Shown: positions 46,069 to 57,321 of the stretch, piece by piece
Layout of the letters: each line of letters opens with the position of its first letter
How positions within the stretch are numbered: the stretch's first letter is position 1
Source of the DNA: Chlorophyllum brunneum
Lineage: Eukaryota; Basidiomycota; Agaricomycetes; Agaricales; Agaricaceae
Direction of reading: 5' to 3'
Length of the DNA stretch: 64,000 bases
NCBI GenBank assembly: GCA_963576785.1
Contig: OY756143.1
Span: forward strand, 744,001-808,000
The notes under the pieces: generated by a model
Seen by the model: the letters and a program-made list of their open reading frames with translations, nothing else
Database searches by the model: none
What the model was told of the DNA's origin: nothing
Program-made: the position numbers and the translations under genes

Positions 46069-47754
46069 CTAAAATCCATGTCTCCTCACCGCAGAAGCCC
46101 ATGCCGCACCACTGTGCCCAACACTTCGCGGTATTGACGATTGCGGAGAGTTGACCCACCTCCGTGCACCTTCTGTATGTTTTCGCCGGTTATGAGCTTG
46201 CACAGTTTCAGGAACCATTGGCTGGGGTCGTGTCTCAGCGGGCTTAGCATCTCTCGTATTTTCGACATGATTAAGAGTGTGATGGCGCCGGTTGACGGTG
46301 TTCATGCCTTTCTTGTTATCCGACTTCACTGGAACTGGAGCCGGAGAATGTTTCTGTGCTGCAGTAGAACCAGATGTTGCTCGATGACTCGGGGAGCGAG
46401 CCTTGACGTCGTCTTTAGAAGACCTCTTGTTCACCTTGGGCTTCTTCTCGGGGACCTTTGGGGAGCGCTTGTTGTTATTGGGTGTGCCAGAGGAGTTGGT
46501 GGGGCGGGGAGAGCGGGGAGAGCGCTTCCTCATATTCATCGTGGGGTCAGACGTGTCAGATGGGTCGGATGGGTCAGAGGTACCCGAGGGAGACGGGTTA
46601 GAGGGATCAGACGGGACAGGTGCGCTCGAGGAAAATGGGTTCGAAGGACCTGACGGGTCAGGTGCGCCTGAGGGACCTGGGTTCGAGGGGTCTGAGGGAG
46701 AGGGGCTCGAGGGGCCTGAGGGACTCGAGGGACCGCCTGGGTTCGAAGTTCCACTAGGCGCACTGCACGTCGTCGGGGAACCGCTAGGACCGCCATTATC
46801 CGGAGACGATGGGTCAGTTGGATCCGTAGGATTGCTCGGGTCCGACGGGTCAGTGGGGTCAGAAGGGTCGGAGGGGTCCGTTGGGTCAGAGGGATTAGAG
46901 GGGTCAGAAGGGTCCGTTGGGTCAGAAGGATTAGAGGGGTCAGATGGATCAGAGGGATCGGAAGGGTCTGACGGGTCCGATGGGTCACTAGGGTTGGATG
47001 GATCTGACGGATCCGATGGGTCACTGGGGCTGGATGGGTCTGAGGGGTCCGACGGGTTGGATGGATCTGACGGATCTGACGGGTCGGAGGGGCCAGAGGG
47101 ATCACTGGGATCCGAGGGGTCTGAGGGGTCTGATGGATCCGAGGGGTCTGAGGGGTCTGATGGATCCGAGGGATCACTGGGGTCAGTCGGGTCGCCATTG
47201 TCTGGACTGCTGGGGTCATTGGGCTGTTGAGGGCACTGCTTGGAGCCTTTGCAATTACAGGGCTTGGAGCCTGAACCGGTACGCGCTTGCAAAGTACTCG
47301 ACGACTAGAGGTCACGATATTAGTGAACACAAAGTTATAGATGACTGACGTTTGGAAACTCACGGTACCACGAGCTTGATTATCCTTTTCGCGCTTTTCG
47401 TAGTACTCATAATAAGCCCTTCTAGGATAACGACGTCCTCTGCTAGTCCGTGTCACGGCAGTATTGGCCCTAGGGGCTGACGGATGTCCCACTTTGCCAT
47501 GGGTTGAGGGTATGGTACCAGGAATAGACCGACGATGATTGTCTTCAACACTGACTCTCCGCAAAATATCTGCGGGTACACTGGAATCGACGTTTCCTCG
47601 AGCTGCAACAGCCTGAGAGGGTGTAATCCTAAGCTCTGGAATTAGCACCTATTCTGACCAAAATATATATCCGAGACTACCTTATGGGAGCTCCGTAACC
47701 AGAGGCCACATTGAGGAGCAAAGTAGCAATGAGGACGGTAGTCGAGGAAATCAT
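46069..47754 (-). CDS. Secreted Asp-Pro-Ser tripeptide-repeat protein
   Basis: Three exons (47754-47681, 47628-47364, 47304-46069) join in frame to 524 residues. Exon 1 encodes a signal peptide (MISSTTVLIATLLLNVASG). Exon 2 encodes an Arg-rich region with RRYPRRAYYEYYEKREKD. Exon 3 starts with a Cys-containing CNCKGSKQC segment. About 80 tandem tripeptides of the DPS type follow, with variants DPT, NPS, SPS and GPS, degrading toward the C-terminus. The last 170 residues are very basic, with KRS sites resembling Kex2 cleavage points. Alternating acidic and proline residues predict an extended rod, so a cell-wall or matrix role is inferred. A TATATAAAC stretch lies about 195 bases upstream. I know no named family. 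The repeat tract is likely to vary in length between strains. Confidence 0.82.
46800..47220. repeat. 9-base coding minisatellite in the Asp-Pro-Ser protein
   Basis: On the plus strand this tract is built from units close to GGGTCNGAN, repeated with scattered substitutions. On the coding minus strand it gives the DPS tripeptides. Units mix freely (GGGTCAGAG, GGATCCGAT, GGGTCACTG), which suggests repeated slippage or unequal crossing-over. Confidence 0.85.
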
Positions 47755-48860
47755 ATCTTTATCGAAGAAGGCGATTTGATGATGATATGCAGGAAAACGT
47801 CGAAAGGATTGTAACCAGTACAAAGTCGTATGTTCACCAGGAACAAGATGTGAAGACGTCGACTTGTGGAAGACGAAACTCTAAGGCAACCGGCGCCGAA
47901 GAGGAGTGAAGATGAGCACTGCTGAGGAACCTAGGGACCATGAGGTAGGGTTTATATACTGGGCGAGGACTGGTTTCATTCATATTCATAGAATCGCAGA
48001 CGGGGATTCGGCCAAATGCTGGTCGTAAATGTGCGAGGTATGCCAAATCAGCGACGGGAAACGTAACAGTGTTAGACGGCCATAGCTTGTTCTAATATTC
48101 TCGTATCCTAGGACCACCTTAATCGACTGTTCCCAAGGAGGGAGCACCAAAACTCCAACGGCAGCAGTCTGCTGCATGATAGAAACTGTCCTTTGTTAAA
48201 CATATGCCGTTCCTACGGAAAGCTACACCAACGGGTCTCCTATATGTCTGAGGTGCCATATCAACAGGGTCAGGCATCAGGCAATCCGACTTTGGAGACG
48301 TGGATGTGGAGACGCAACCCCGGCGATATCATGATGGTGTTTCAACGCTTTTCAGCGATTGAATCGAATGTCAGCAACAGCCCAGTCTAGTCGTTACGAC
48401 GAACCACAGACATTGATGAGGCCCTCAATCAAGGCGACCTAGACCATGGAAGGCAACGGGCCTAAGTCTAGGTAGACGAACCTAGGTGGACGAGTAACGA
48501 AGCCCACAGAGCGCACCTGGTCGAATGCGATCCGTGTGGTGTACCCAACTTAGGGCCAGACCGGTGGTAACACTCTCGCACCACTGAATACAAGTTGTAC
48601 GTTAACAAAAGAATAGACGGTGCTGTAGTGGACAACAAACCACAACCTTATTTCCGGCAAAATCCATTGTCCTTTTACCCCACACACATCCTGGAATTCT
48701 ACACGGACTGGTAGTTCATTACTGAAATTGGCGGAAAGCCTCCGGTCTTGGCTGCATATGGTATACAAATGTGATGGATTCATTCCCAAAACTAGTATGT
48801 ACAACCCATTTTACATATGAAGATCTACGAAAGGTTCTGCAACACGGCTGAAATTCAACA
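47755..48860. other. Intergenic, nothing recognised
   Basis: The left part is the promoter of the Asp-Pro-Ser repeat gene (TATATAAAC near 47950). The rest has only short frames on both strands without recognisable content. Confidence 0.45.
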
Positions 48861-48879
48861 CAGTTAGTACATATCACCA

Positions 48880-49663
48880 CGACGTGAAGTTCGTGTTCAA
48901 ACACGCCCGACAGTTCCGCTTCCGATGTCGGATTCTCGTATTTCCAGGCGATTCCAAGCACCTTGCAGAGCGCGATTATCTTCGAACTCTCTTGCTTCGA
49001 GGTTATCTTCATAGTCTCTGAGCTCCAAGATGTCGTCCCGGTACTCCCGTGCTTCCAGAGGTCCGTCCTCATAATCTAGAGGTCTAGCTCATCATCGTAG
49101 CCTCGAACCTCGATATCACCGAAATCGCGCGCGTCTGGTTCCTCATCATACTCGTGAGTGTCTGCATTCCAGATCTCCCTGGCTTCCAACCCCAAGTCGT
49201 CAAATTCGCGAGTCTCTATGTCTTCATAATATCGGGCAGACAGTTCCTCATCGTCGAATCCATGAGCGTCCAATTCATCCTGGTCTTCTCGCGAAAAAAA
49301 CTCCTTGAACAAACTCGAAAGGTCATCTCGATCCTCGAGGGCCCTTGCGTATTCTTCTTCGAATTCACGCGAAGAGAGTTCTTCATCGTCAGATCTGTCG
49401 ATGAGCTCGATTTAAGGCCCACGCTCGAGGAGTTCCGAGTCTCCTTCGGCAAGTTCTCCAGCGTATCCACGGGTAATGCCTTCTTCTAGAGCGGGAGTGT
49501 GGACTTCTGGGTGACCGTCTGTAAGAATTCGCACGAATAGTTCGTCTGACTGGTCATCGAGAGCGCGAGCGTCGAGGTGTTAGTCGCGTGCGGCAACGAT
49601 GGGGGACGAGACTACGGAAAATACCAGGCCCGCCAAAAAGAGTCTATAAATCGAAGGTTTCAT
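48880..49663 (-). pseudogene. Broken gene for secreted acidic repeat protein
   Basis: From the ATG at 49663 a signal peptide reads MKPSIYRLFLAGLVFSVVSS and PIVAARD. The frame then hits a TAA, continues as HLDARALDDQSDEL, and meets a second TAA after LLERGP. It then runs on through SSREFEEEYARALEDRDD to a stop at 49076. The same style of repeat continues in another frame down to about 48880 (PLEAREYRDDILELRDY, NLEAREFEDN). The repeated theme is an acidic unit around (E/D)L-x-AREF-x-D. Two in-frame stops plus one frameshift in otherwise well-kept repeats point to a recently dead gene. No obvious short intron removes the stops without also losing repeat units. I do not recognise a named family. 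Confidence 0.7.
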
Positions 49664-50076
49664 GTCGTAGACGGATGAGATGGTGAGGATAGCGTATGTA
49701 GTTTCAGCGTCCAGCGCTAAGTCAAGATAGTGAGCGATGCCTGAGGGAGAAGCCGATCCATGCCTCGATCTTTATGACAGTAGGACCGGTATACAACTTT
49801 GGTTTCCGCTTTCCCTAGGGATAGTCTCAAACACTATTTGAAGCTCTTGTTTGGTGGTTGACCGGCGTAACAGTGAACTTTATTTATCCTCAAACACCCG
49901 GCCGTGATGGCTCACCAAGTCGGCAACCGGCCAGGACCAATTCGGACCCCGGATATCTTAGCGAGTCGGAGTGATGAAGAGCTCTAAAATAATACAGATG
50001 CGGTGTCGCTTCGGTGGCAAGGAGTTACCAATGACCATTCCATACGACCTGAAAGTAAACATTGCCATAACCCATC
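49664..50076. other. Intergenic, nothing recognised
   Basis: This lies between the 5' end of the broken acidic-repeat gene and the 3' end of family A copy 6. An AT-rich TTTATTTATC stretch near 49880 could be the former TATA region of the broken gene. Confidence 0.4.
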
Positions 50077-51440
50077 CTACAGACTCCTTGCAAACAGCTT
50101 CAAATGCCACTTCAATACACTAATGTCCGTCTTTGTCAAATGGTCAAAACCACCACAAAACTGTGACGGAGTTGCAATCACTGGCAGGTCCCTCAAATAT
50201 TCATCAATCCTATTTTCCGGCCAGCTTGCTACGGCACTGAGGAACTCATTATTTCGGCAACCGTAGTTCATGAATGATGTCAAGAGGTACCCCATGTCGG
50301 GTACGCAGCTTCGGAGAAAAGCAGCAACTTCGTCGATCTGGTAGTTGTGCGGTTTCAAATTTCGGGATGGCGCCGGGGGTACAGGCGGACACGCGATATG
50401 CCGGAAGGTGGCGATCGGAGGCGTGGGCCCAGGTGGAGACCCGGGGCTTTGAGCACAAAGGTTGGCATTCGTCGTAGACCCACTCCCCTTTGGACGGAGT
50501 TCAGAGGAAATCATCTTGTCATTTGATGGCTTTGCGTGGACTCGTCGAGGTGGAGGCTCTGGGGTGCCTTCGATCGGATCCGTGGCTCGCGCGGCTGGGA
50601 AGGACCTTAGCAAATAGGGGGAGCGAGAGCATAGAGTGGTGCTGGCACTGCGCCTCTTTGGAGTAACATTGAGCTTTGGTGAGATGTCCCCACATAGGAT
50701 ATACCTACACCTAGTTCCTTAGATGGAGACCGGCGCTGGCCTTTACGGTTGGTACCCCTTCGCCCATTCGAGCGGCTTCTTTTCGAATTGAAAGTGTTTT
50801 TGGTATAGGTTTTGATAGCATCGGTTCGCTTTGAATTCGTCGCTCTATCTTCGAAAAGCTCTGGAAAATCTTGACATATCTGGGACAAGGTGTGAGCTGG
50901 TTCACAAAAGGTCTAGTAGATTATACTTGCCCTACTGAGGAGTTTAGCCGATACCTCAGGCTTTTGTTCACTAAAAGTACCATGGAAATCGAAGAGTTTA
51001 TCCACTAGGTCCCGTACACAATTCTACACAATGTGAAGTTAAAAGATATCTAAGCTGGTTAGGTAGGTGTCTCAATCCCACAGACCTTGAGATGACGCAG
51101 AGCTTCCGGGTGCTCGTTCAGTTCGGGGAATATATCCTGGAATGGTATCTGTTCATTCCTGGTTGAGCATAGATCATAGTAGTTCAACGACAGTATTGTA
51201 ATCACCTTTGGGGTCACTATGGTGGGAGACATTCAACTCGTAATGAATAGGATTGTAAGAGTAAATGCTCACTAGCGTTCGCTGATTGGTAATGGCCGAG
51301 CTGCTTTTATCGTATGGCAGCAACATGCGTCGGATTATATACGAAAGCTTCGTTTACCGCATGATAAAAAAGAACGTCAACTTAGTTATCAACGCGCAAG
51401 GGGTCGTGACCTGACGCGACTTGGCCCATCACTAGACATT
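50077..51440 (-). pseudogene. Family A copy 6, probably frameshifted
   Basis: On the minus strand the order follows copy 5. A 5' block with GTCGCGTCAG comes first, then NEQIPFQDIFPELNEHPEALRHLK. After an intron ending TGTGTAG come NCVRDLVDKLFDFHGTFSEQKPE, then ICQDFPELFEDRATNSKR, a linker with SPYLLRSFPAARATDPIEG, and the C-terminal module ending at 50077. The module reads QIDEVAAFLRSCVPDMGYLL, TSFMNYGCRNNEFLSAVA, RIDEYLRDL and TKTDISVLKWHLKLF. The ICQDFP part and the SPYLLRS part are in different frames. The switch falls at about 50675-50710, where copy 5 reads straight through and no plausible intron fits. An earlier join, before ICQDFP, is also out of phase unless a donor at GAG|GTATCG is used. 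Copies 5 and 6 are each other's closest relatives in this window. Confidence 0.6.
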
Positions 51441-52073
51441 TTCTCCGACTGGGCAGACATGGAACTTGGACGTCGTGGGAAATCATCTCGCTATTCTCGT
51501 TCAGCTCTAGCCGGATAGTGGTATATTAATAAATATGAGTGTAGCGAGAAGCCGACACTGAGTGTGGGCTGAGGAGATCCGGATTTGTTTCATCCCGGGT
51601 CCCGGGCGGTGAGGTCGAAATGGAACACGGTCGGGTCACCCCTGCGCTGAGCCACGACGATCCACCTGTGTCTATCCTCGATTGCTAATTAGGGGGTGGT
51701 GGGCTAGGTATGTAGAGGGTATTGATGTGATGATGCTATGGAGGGAATGATAGGGGTTAAACGTCAACGCATAGTAAATGGTCACGTGGCGCCGAGAACG
51801 AGAACTTATGTCCCTCAAATATTCACGAACCCATTAAACACTGCCGAGAGGCCTGATGCTTGTATGTTGACACCGTAAACTCGTCGGAGAATTGTCTATT
51901 CTCATGCCTCATATGTCCTTCCCTTCCCAAGATCATGTTCATTTCACAACAGTGCTCATGCCTACGTGACGATGCCCTGGATTCCCAGACAAAATACTAT
52001 AATCTTCCCATGACCACCGGGTCGTGCGTAAAAGGAACCAGGCTTGCTAGAAGTTCCATCCTCTCCAGCCACA
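51441..52073. other. Intergenic, upstream of the dehydrogenase
   Basis: No coding exon is supported. It lies between the 5' ends of the divergent family A copy 6 and the dehydrogenase and should hold both promoters; I see no clear TATA box for either. Confidence 0.5.
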
Positions 52074-53414
52074 ATGTGGCCCTTTAGCACTCACAAACGT
52101 ATCTCTGAAGATGACCTAGGAGATTTGTATGGAAAGGTTGTGATTGTCACCGGTGGCTAGTGAGTACACACTATCTATTTCACCTCCATCCCTCAAACCA
52201 TGTCCGGCGTAGTTCAGGGATCGGATATTGTACAACCCAATTTCTCACCAGAAAAGGAGCCAAGGTGCGTTCTTGGGGACCAAATATCACTTTTGGCTTA
52301 TTCTACTGGCAGGTCTATCTAGCAACAAGAAATGAGCTAGGCACCAAGGAGGCAATGGAAAAGTTGGAGAAGGATGGGCTTGGCGGCGGGACGGTCCATT
52401 GGCTCAAGCTCGATTTGGCGGACCCTCGCTCGGCTAAGAACGCGGCGGAGGAATTTTTGAAGAAGGAAGAACGTCTCGATATTCTTGGTAGGTTCTTTTT
52501 TTCGCTTCTATCAATTACCTGGCCACTCATCGATTATTGGCGCAGTCAACAATGCTGGGAAGTAAGTATACCTTCCGTATAACCGCATGCGCAGCTGACA
52601 TGTCACTCCAGGGCCGTTGGTCCTTTCGGTCTGACAAAGGATGGGTTGCGGGACAGCATGGCCATCAAGTATGTCTGCGTACTTTCCGCATGCGGTAGGT
52701 AGGCCACTGACTATGATATTAGCTATCTTGGCCACTTTGTCTTGACAGAGAATCTGTTGCCTCTCTTGATAAAGACGTCCAAACAAGAGAGTTCTGACGT
52801 CCGTATTATTAATGTCGGGCTTTCCTCATTTCAACACATCACAATTTTACTGAGAACTCCTGCAGGTCTCATCTAGGGGTCATACCACCGTGAAGCCGAC
52901 ATCTTTTTCCGGAAAGGATGTTTTCAACAAGACATACGGCACGTCCTTTGTGGATGATTTGTATACTTACGGTGGGCCCCCTATTAACCTTCTCCTGACT
53001 GATTTTTACTCACCCCCTGTCACAGCCCTGTCAAAAGTGGCTACTATACTTCATATCAAACATCTCCAACGCCGTCTTGATGCCCAAAATGCGCAAATAC
53101 TCTGTATGGCAATTCATCCAGGAGGTGTCATTACGCCGAATGTGCAGATTTTTCTGAACAATCGCGCGCCTATTCTCAAGCAATTTTTCAACGTCTTACT
53201 TCACTTGATATTCGTTCCCATGAGACAGGGCGCTATGAATTCGGCCTACGCTGCAGCCTCGCCTGAGGTCAAGGCGAAAGCAGAGTCCTTCAAGGGCGCT
53301 TATGTGGATCCTGTTGGGATAGTTGTGGAACCCTCACCTGCGGCCAGAGATGACAGACTAGGAAATGAATTGTATGATACCACGTTGGAGATATTGAAAG
53401 AGCTGAAAGTATAA
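52074..53414 (+). CDS. Short-chain dehydrogenase/reductase
   Basis: This NAD(P)-dependent oxidoreductase has a Rossmann fold and about eight exons. The N-terminal part reads DLYGKVVIVTGGYSGIG, the TGxxxGxG cofactor motif, restored by an intron with donor at 52160 and acceptor GCGTAG. Next are KVYLATRNELG, HWLKLDLADP, LDILVNNAGKAVGPF (the NNAG motif), NYLGHFVLTENLLPLL, VRIINVSSRGH with the catalytic Ser, and YALSKVATILHIKHL with the YxxxK pair. Both are built across introns. The C-terminal part has MAIHPGGVITPN and a hydrophobic stretch. Length (roughly 320 residues) and motif order fit classical SDRs of the retinol-dehydrogenase-like group. Substrate is unknown. It stands about 2.6 kb upstream of the peroxygenase pair, so a shared pathway is only a suggestion. 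Confidence 0.9.
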
Positions 53415-55981
53415 ATATTTTGGTTTGGGTTTAGTTATAGGGTATTCTGTTTGTTGGCCTGGACCATGTATTTGCTTGGGCAGGACTTGCATTTCCCGGG
53501 ATTTAGGCCACTTCATTTTTCTGTGGTCTCAACTAACGACGCTCAGGTACATTCATGACCAAAAAGTCCTCCGGCCTCAGTTCTAGATCTCGCAACCGGT
53601 TTGTTCTCAGGACCAGTTTGGCTGTGCAGGGTCCCGGGATACCGATCACGAACTTACTAAAATTTACCATTTACAAGCTTCCTCCTCAAGTCCTACCCGA
53701 TGGATGGTGTTTTTGTGGAAATAGCTATCAATTCGAAGGGGAAAGCAAACATTCCGTGTGCGCATGATATTGCTGTTAGCGTCGATCCATGGGTGAAAAT
53801 ACGCCGTGTTCACAGCATCCGTAGACGTCGGTTTCCAGTTATTTACGTCGTTGGGTCTCCAACAACGCTACCACAAGGTGGTTTTTGTCGTTTGTTTGTG
53901 AAGACCGTAACCAACCACTCGGCCTACGTGCCCGAACCTTGTAAATTGATGCCGCTCCGAGTCGTATCACGGGTGCGAGTCCTTCAGTGTTTCTTGATCT
54001 CAGACCGAGGGTGCGACTATTTATAACTTATACTACAGTTATGTATTTCCTTCATTTCGTGGGTACTACCGCTTGGGCGTATCGATCCAAGTGTCCGATG
54101 TCCCTGAATTTGTCAGTACCCTGCCCTTGTAGTAGGAGATCGCTTTCGCGCATGTGTTTCAAAGGACTTTCCGGGGATCGACCCGCGCAACGGCAGCAGG
54201 ACTGACTAAAACGCCCACTTCGGCGCAGAAATACTGGAAATGCATCTGCCGCCTGGTCCATGTCACTTCCCTTGCACTGCTCCTGTTTACGTACATCCAA
54301 TGCGTCAAGTCAGTGGAGTGGATTGGCGGTGCTCGATGATCATTCCCCTGGACAAACAGCTTCCTTCCTAGGAGCCGACTCGATCCCGTCGGAGAATTGA
54401 TGAAGGGAGCGCCCGTGATATCGTTAGAATTGACGAGCGGCGTGAGGGCGCAATTGCGTTGACAGTCCGGTTTTCCTCTACCTCAACTGCGCAATCATCA
54501 TACTGCCATTATACAAGTCGGCCCCTCCTGCAAGAAGCGTCAATTGCTAGTATGTCTACCGCAGCAAATAATGATGTTGCTTCGTCTCCCTGGACACCCT
54601 CTCCAGCTCTTGGTCCTTTCCCCCATACTGCGCATCACGTAAAGATCCCATAGACATCACACGGGCTGTGTATTTTTAATATGCTATAACACCCTCCAAC
54701 TCGATGGCACAAAGTTCGTTAATAACGAGCACGACACTTCTGCAGGCGGCCCACGCCCGGAACGAAATACGCTCACATCCCACAATAAATCCTTTAATCT
54801 TAAACGCTCCCTGACCCTCGGCCGACTTTGCAACCCCGGTACAGTTGTTCGTACATCTCAAGAAGGTATAACACATAAACTAGATGGCAACAAATCCAGA
54901 TTTTCTCCCAGGTACTTCATCACCTGGACAAGAACCGACTTCCTTATCAACCTTTTCACCATGAGGGCACACAGCTCTGGTGCTGCGCTTAGTTCTTTTT
55001 TCAGGATATCCGATCATGTAGCCTGGGTAAATGGGCGCCGATGAATTGGTTGGCGTCGCCCAAGACCGGACGTGTCAATAGCTATGCCCGAGGAGGAGGT
55101 TCGACGACCTTTCAGAATTTCAACGTTGTGTCCACCGTCCGTCCTACTCGTAAATCTTGTCCAAGCGTATAAACAAAACTCGGTGGTGTCTTACAATGGC
55201 GTTAGTGATTGATCTGAATATCTGTACGGCGTTCTCCGGAACCACCACGCAGAGCTTTGCTCGTATGAAATAGGGGAGATATATCCGAAGTATCTTGTGT
55301 ACTATTAGGTTCCCACGATTGTCTCTCCGATCAAGATCTGGAGTTGATGTTGATTTTTGTACAGTGACCGGCTGGTGATGCTGTTAGGTCTGCAACCCCG
55401 CAGCACAAGGGGACAACGAACCAGTGCATGCATCGCATTCGTTCGAGGTGTGCCTCAAGGTCAACTAAACGCTGAAGCCCTGTGGGTAGCGGAGGACTAG
55501 CGCTGTGATAAACATTAGCGTTTAAACTCCCTTGTGCGCTTGGAATAGGCAGCAAGGTACGTACGTATGATCATCGAGGTGAGTCATCATCGGAAGAAAG
55601 ATAATTATCTGCGGACTAAAGAGTGCGAAAGACAAGTTGGCCTCAACACGCCGAGGAATACCTGCGTTTCTTTCAGCCATTCTCCTGCCGGGACGTCTAC
55701 ACAATGTCATGGGACGTTTCATTCAAACAAGTACATTTACACTTCAGATCTGCTGTGCACTATAGCCCCTTGGGGATCTGTTGCCATTCCTGGCGGTTCC
55801 TGGAACGGATTTCTAAGGTCAACCCGGACCTTCAAAGCGTACGGTAACACGAACGTTGGCTATGTCAGGAGCTCGCATCTGTTAGCTCCCTAAATAAAGC
55901 GCAGCAAAACCCAGAATTTATAAAGGCATGAAGGGCCGGTATTGATCTAACACACAAAGAACCTACTACTATCCAGCAGCG
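53415..55981. other. Gene-poor stretch before the peroxygenases
   Basis: I found short frames only, none with a recognisable domain. The last 70 bases are the promoter and leader of the first peroxygenase gene. Confidence 0.5.
55916..55925 (+). promoter_or_regulatory. TATA box of first peroxygenase gene
   Basis: A TTTATAAAGG stretch lies about 60 bases before the ATG at 55982, a usual spacing for a strongly expressed fungal secreted enzyme with a short leader. Confidence 0.55.
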
Positions 55982-57321
55982 ATGGTTAGCTTCTTGGGCT
56001 TCGTCGCCCTTGCCCTTGCATTGACCTCACCTGCCACGGCATTCCCTTCTTACGCTTCCTTGGCTGGTCTACCAAGAGAAGAGTTGGACAAAGCGCTCCA
56101 AACTCTTCAATTCCGCACCCCCGACAGTGCCCCTCCCCCCTTGAAATTCAATGGCACCAAGCTTGTTAACGACAAGCAGCACCCTTGGCAGCCCCTGAAG
56201 AAAGGTGACATTCGAGGTCCCTGTCCCGGATTAAATACGCTTGCTTCCCATGGAGTACGTGAGTTCTCGTATCATGACTTCTCTAGTGTTCTGACGACGT
56301 CCACAGTATCTCCCTCGCAATGGCATCGCTACGCCTGCCCAGATCATCAATGCTGTCCAGGAAGGTCCGTTGCTCTGGTTCCTATGTTGGTGCCATGCAT
56401 ATCTGAGTACTGGTATTAGGGTTCAACATGGAGAATAACCTTGCGAGATTTGTGACCTATGCCGCCCACCTCGTTGACGGCAATCTTGTCACAAATCAGC
56501 TTAGTATCGGAGGGAAGTCTTCAAAGACCGGCAAAGAACCACCGGCACCAGCGATCGTCGGTGGCCTGGATACGCACGCCGTGTTTGAAGGCGACGCGAG
56601 CATGACTCGAGGTCAGTCCCATACTCGAAGTAATATAGGTGTACAATTAAACTCACTTCATATTAAGGTGATGCATTTTTTGGTGACAACCACAGCTTCA
56701 ACGAAACCTTGTTTGATAAGGTGGGTCACTCAAACCCATGGATTCAGCGATCAGCCGCTAACAACCAAGTAGTTGGTTGCATTCAGCAACAAATTCGGTG
56801 CCGGGAAGTACAACTACACGGTCGCTGGCGAATACAGGTTCCAACGAATTCAGGACTCCATCACGACGAACCCGAACTTCTCCTTCGTATCGCCTCGATA
56901 TTATACGGCTTACGCAGAATCCGTCTTCCCCGTCAATTTTTTCATAGATGGGCGCCAGGGAGATGGTCAGCTGGATCTTGATGTTGCACGCGGCTTCTTC
57001 CAGGACATGCGCATGCCCAAAGACTTCCACAGAGCCAGCCAGCCGATGAGCACTGAAGGCTTTGATATCGTTGCCGCAGCCCACCCAATTCAACCCGGTA
57101 CCAACGTCAATGGTGTCAGTAGTTATACCCCAGACCCAACCTCAGCAGACTTCTCGACGTTCTGCCTGTTGTACACAAACTTCGCTAACCAAACCGTCCG
57201 TAGTCTGTACCCCAACCCAACTGGGGTCTTGAAAAAGGCCCTCAACATCAACTTGGACCTCTTTTATGCGCCACTTAGTAGCGAGTGCCCTCAAATTTTC
57301 CCTTACGGAAAAGACAATTAA
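55982..57321 (+). CDS. Unspecific peroxygenase (heme-thiolate), copy 1
   Basis: This secreted heme-thiolate enzyme uses peroxide to insert oxygen into unactivated C-H bonds and aromatics. Exons 55982-56254, 56307-56364, 56420-56611, 56668-56720 and 56773-57321 join in frame to 374 residues, the length of long Agrocybe-type peroxygenases. The signal peptide is MVSFLGFVALALALTSPATA. Key motifs are RGPCPGLNTLASHG with the heme-ligand Cys, YLPRNGIATPAQIINA, FEGDASMTRGDAFFG (the EGD Mg site), HSFNETLF, and SPRYYTAYAESVFP with the Arg and Glu acid-base pair. NFFIDGR and an FPYG C-terminus follow. A late Cys (ECPQIF) could form the C-terminal disulfide, and several N-glycosylation sites are visible. 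A paralogue starts 680 bases downstream on the same strand. Confidence 0.96.

Noticed and set aside
46403..47230. Plus-strand frame of 275 codons rich in Gly-Ser-Asp/Glu triplets, looking like a collagen-type Gly-X-Y protein
   Set aside because: It is the exact antisense of the Asp-Pro-Ser repeat gene. The minus-strand gene has a signal peptide and clean introns; this one has no ATG context or splice support. The triplet pattern is a mirror of the 9-base DNA repeat.
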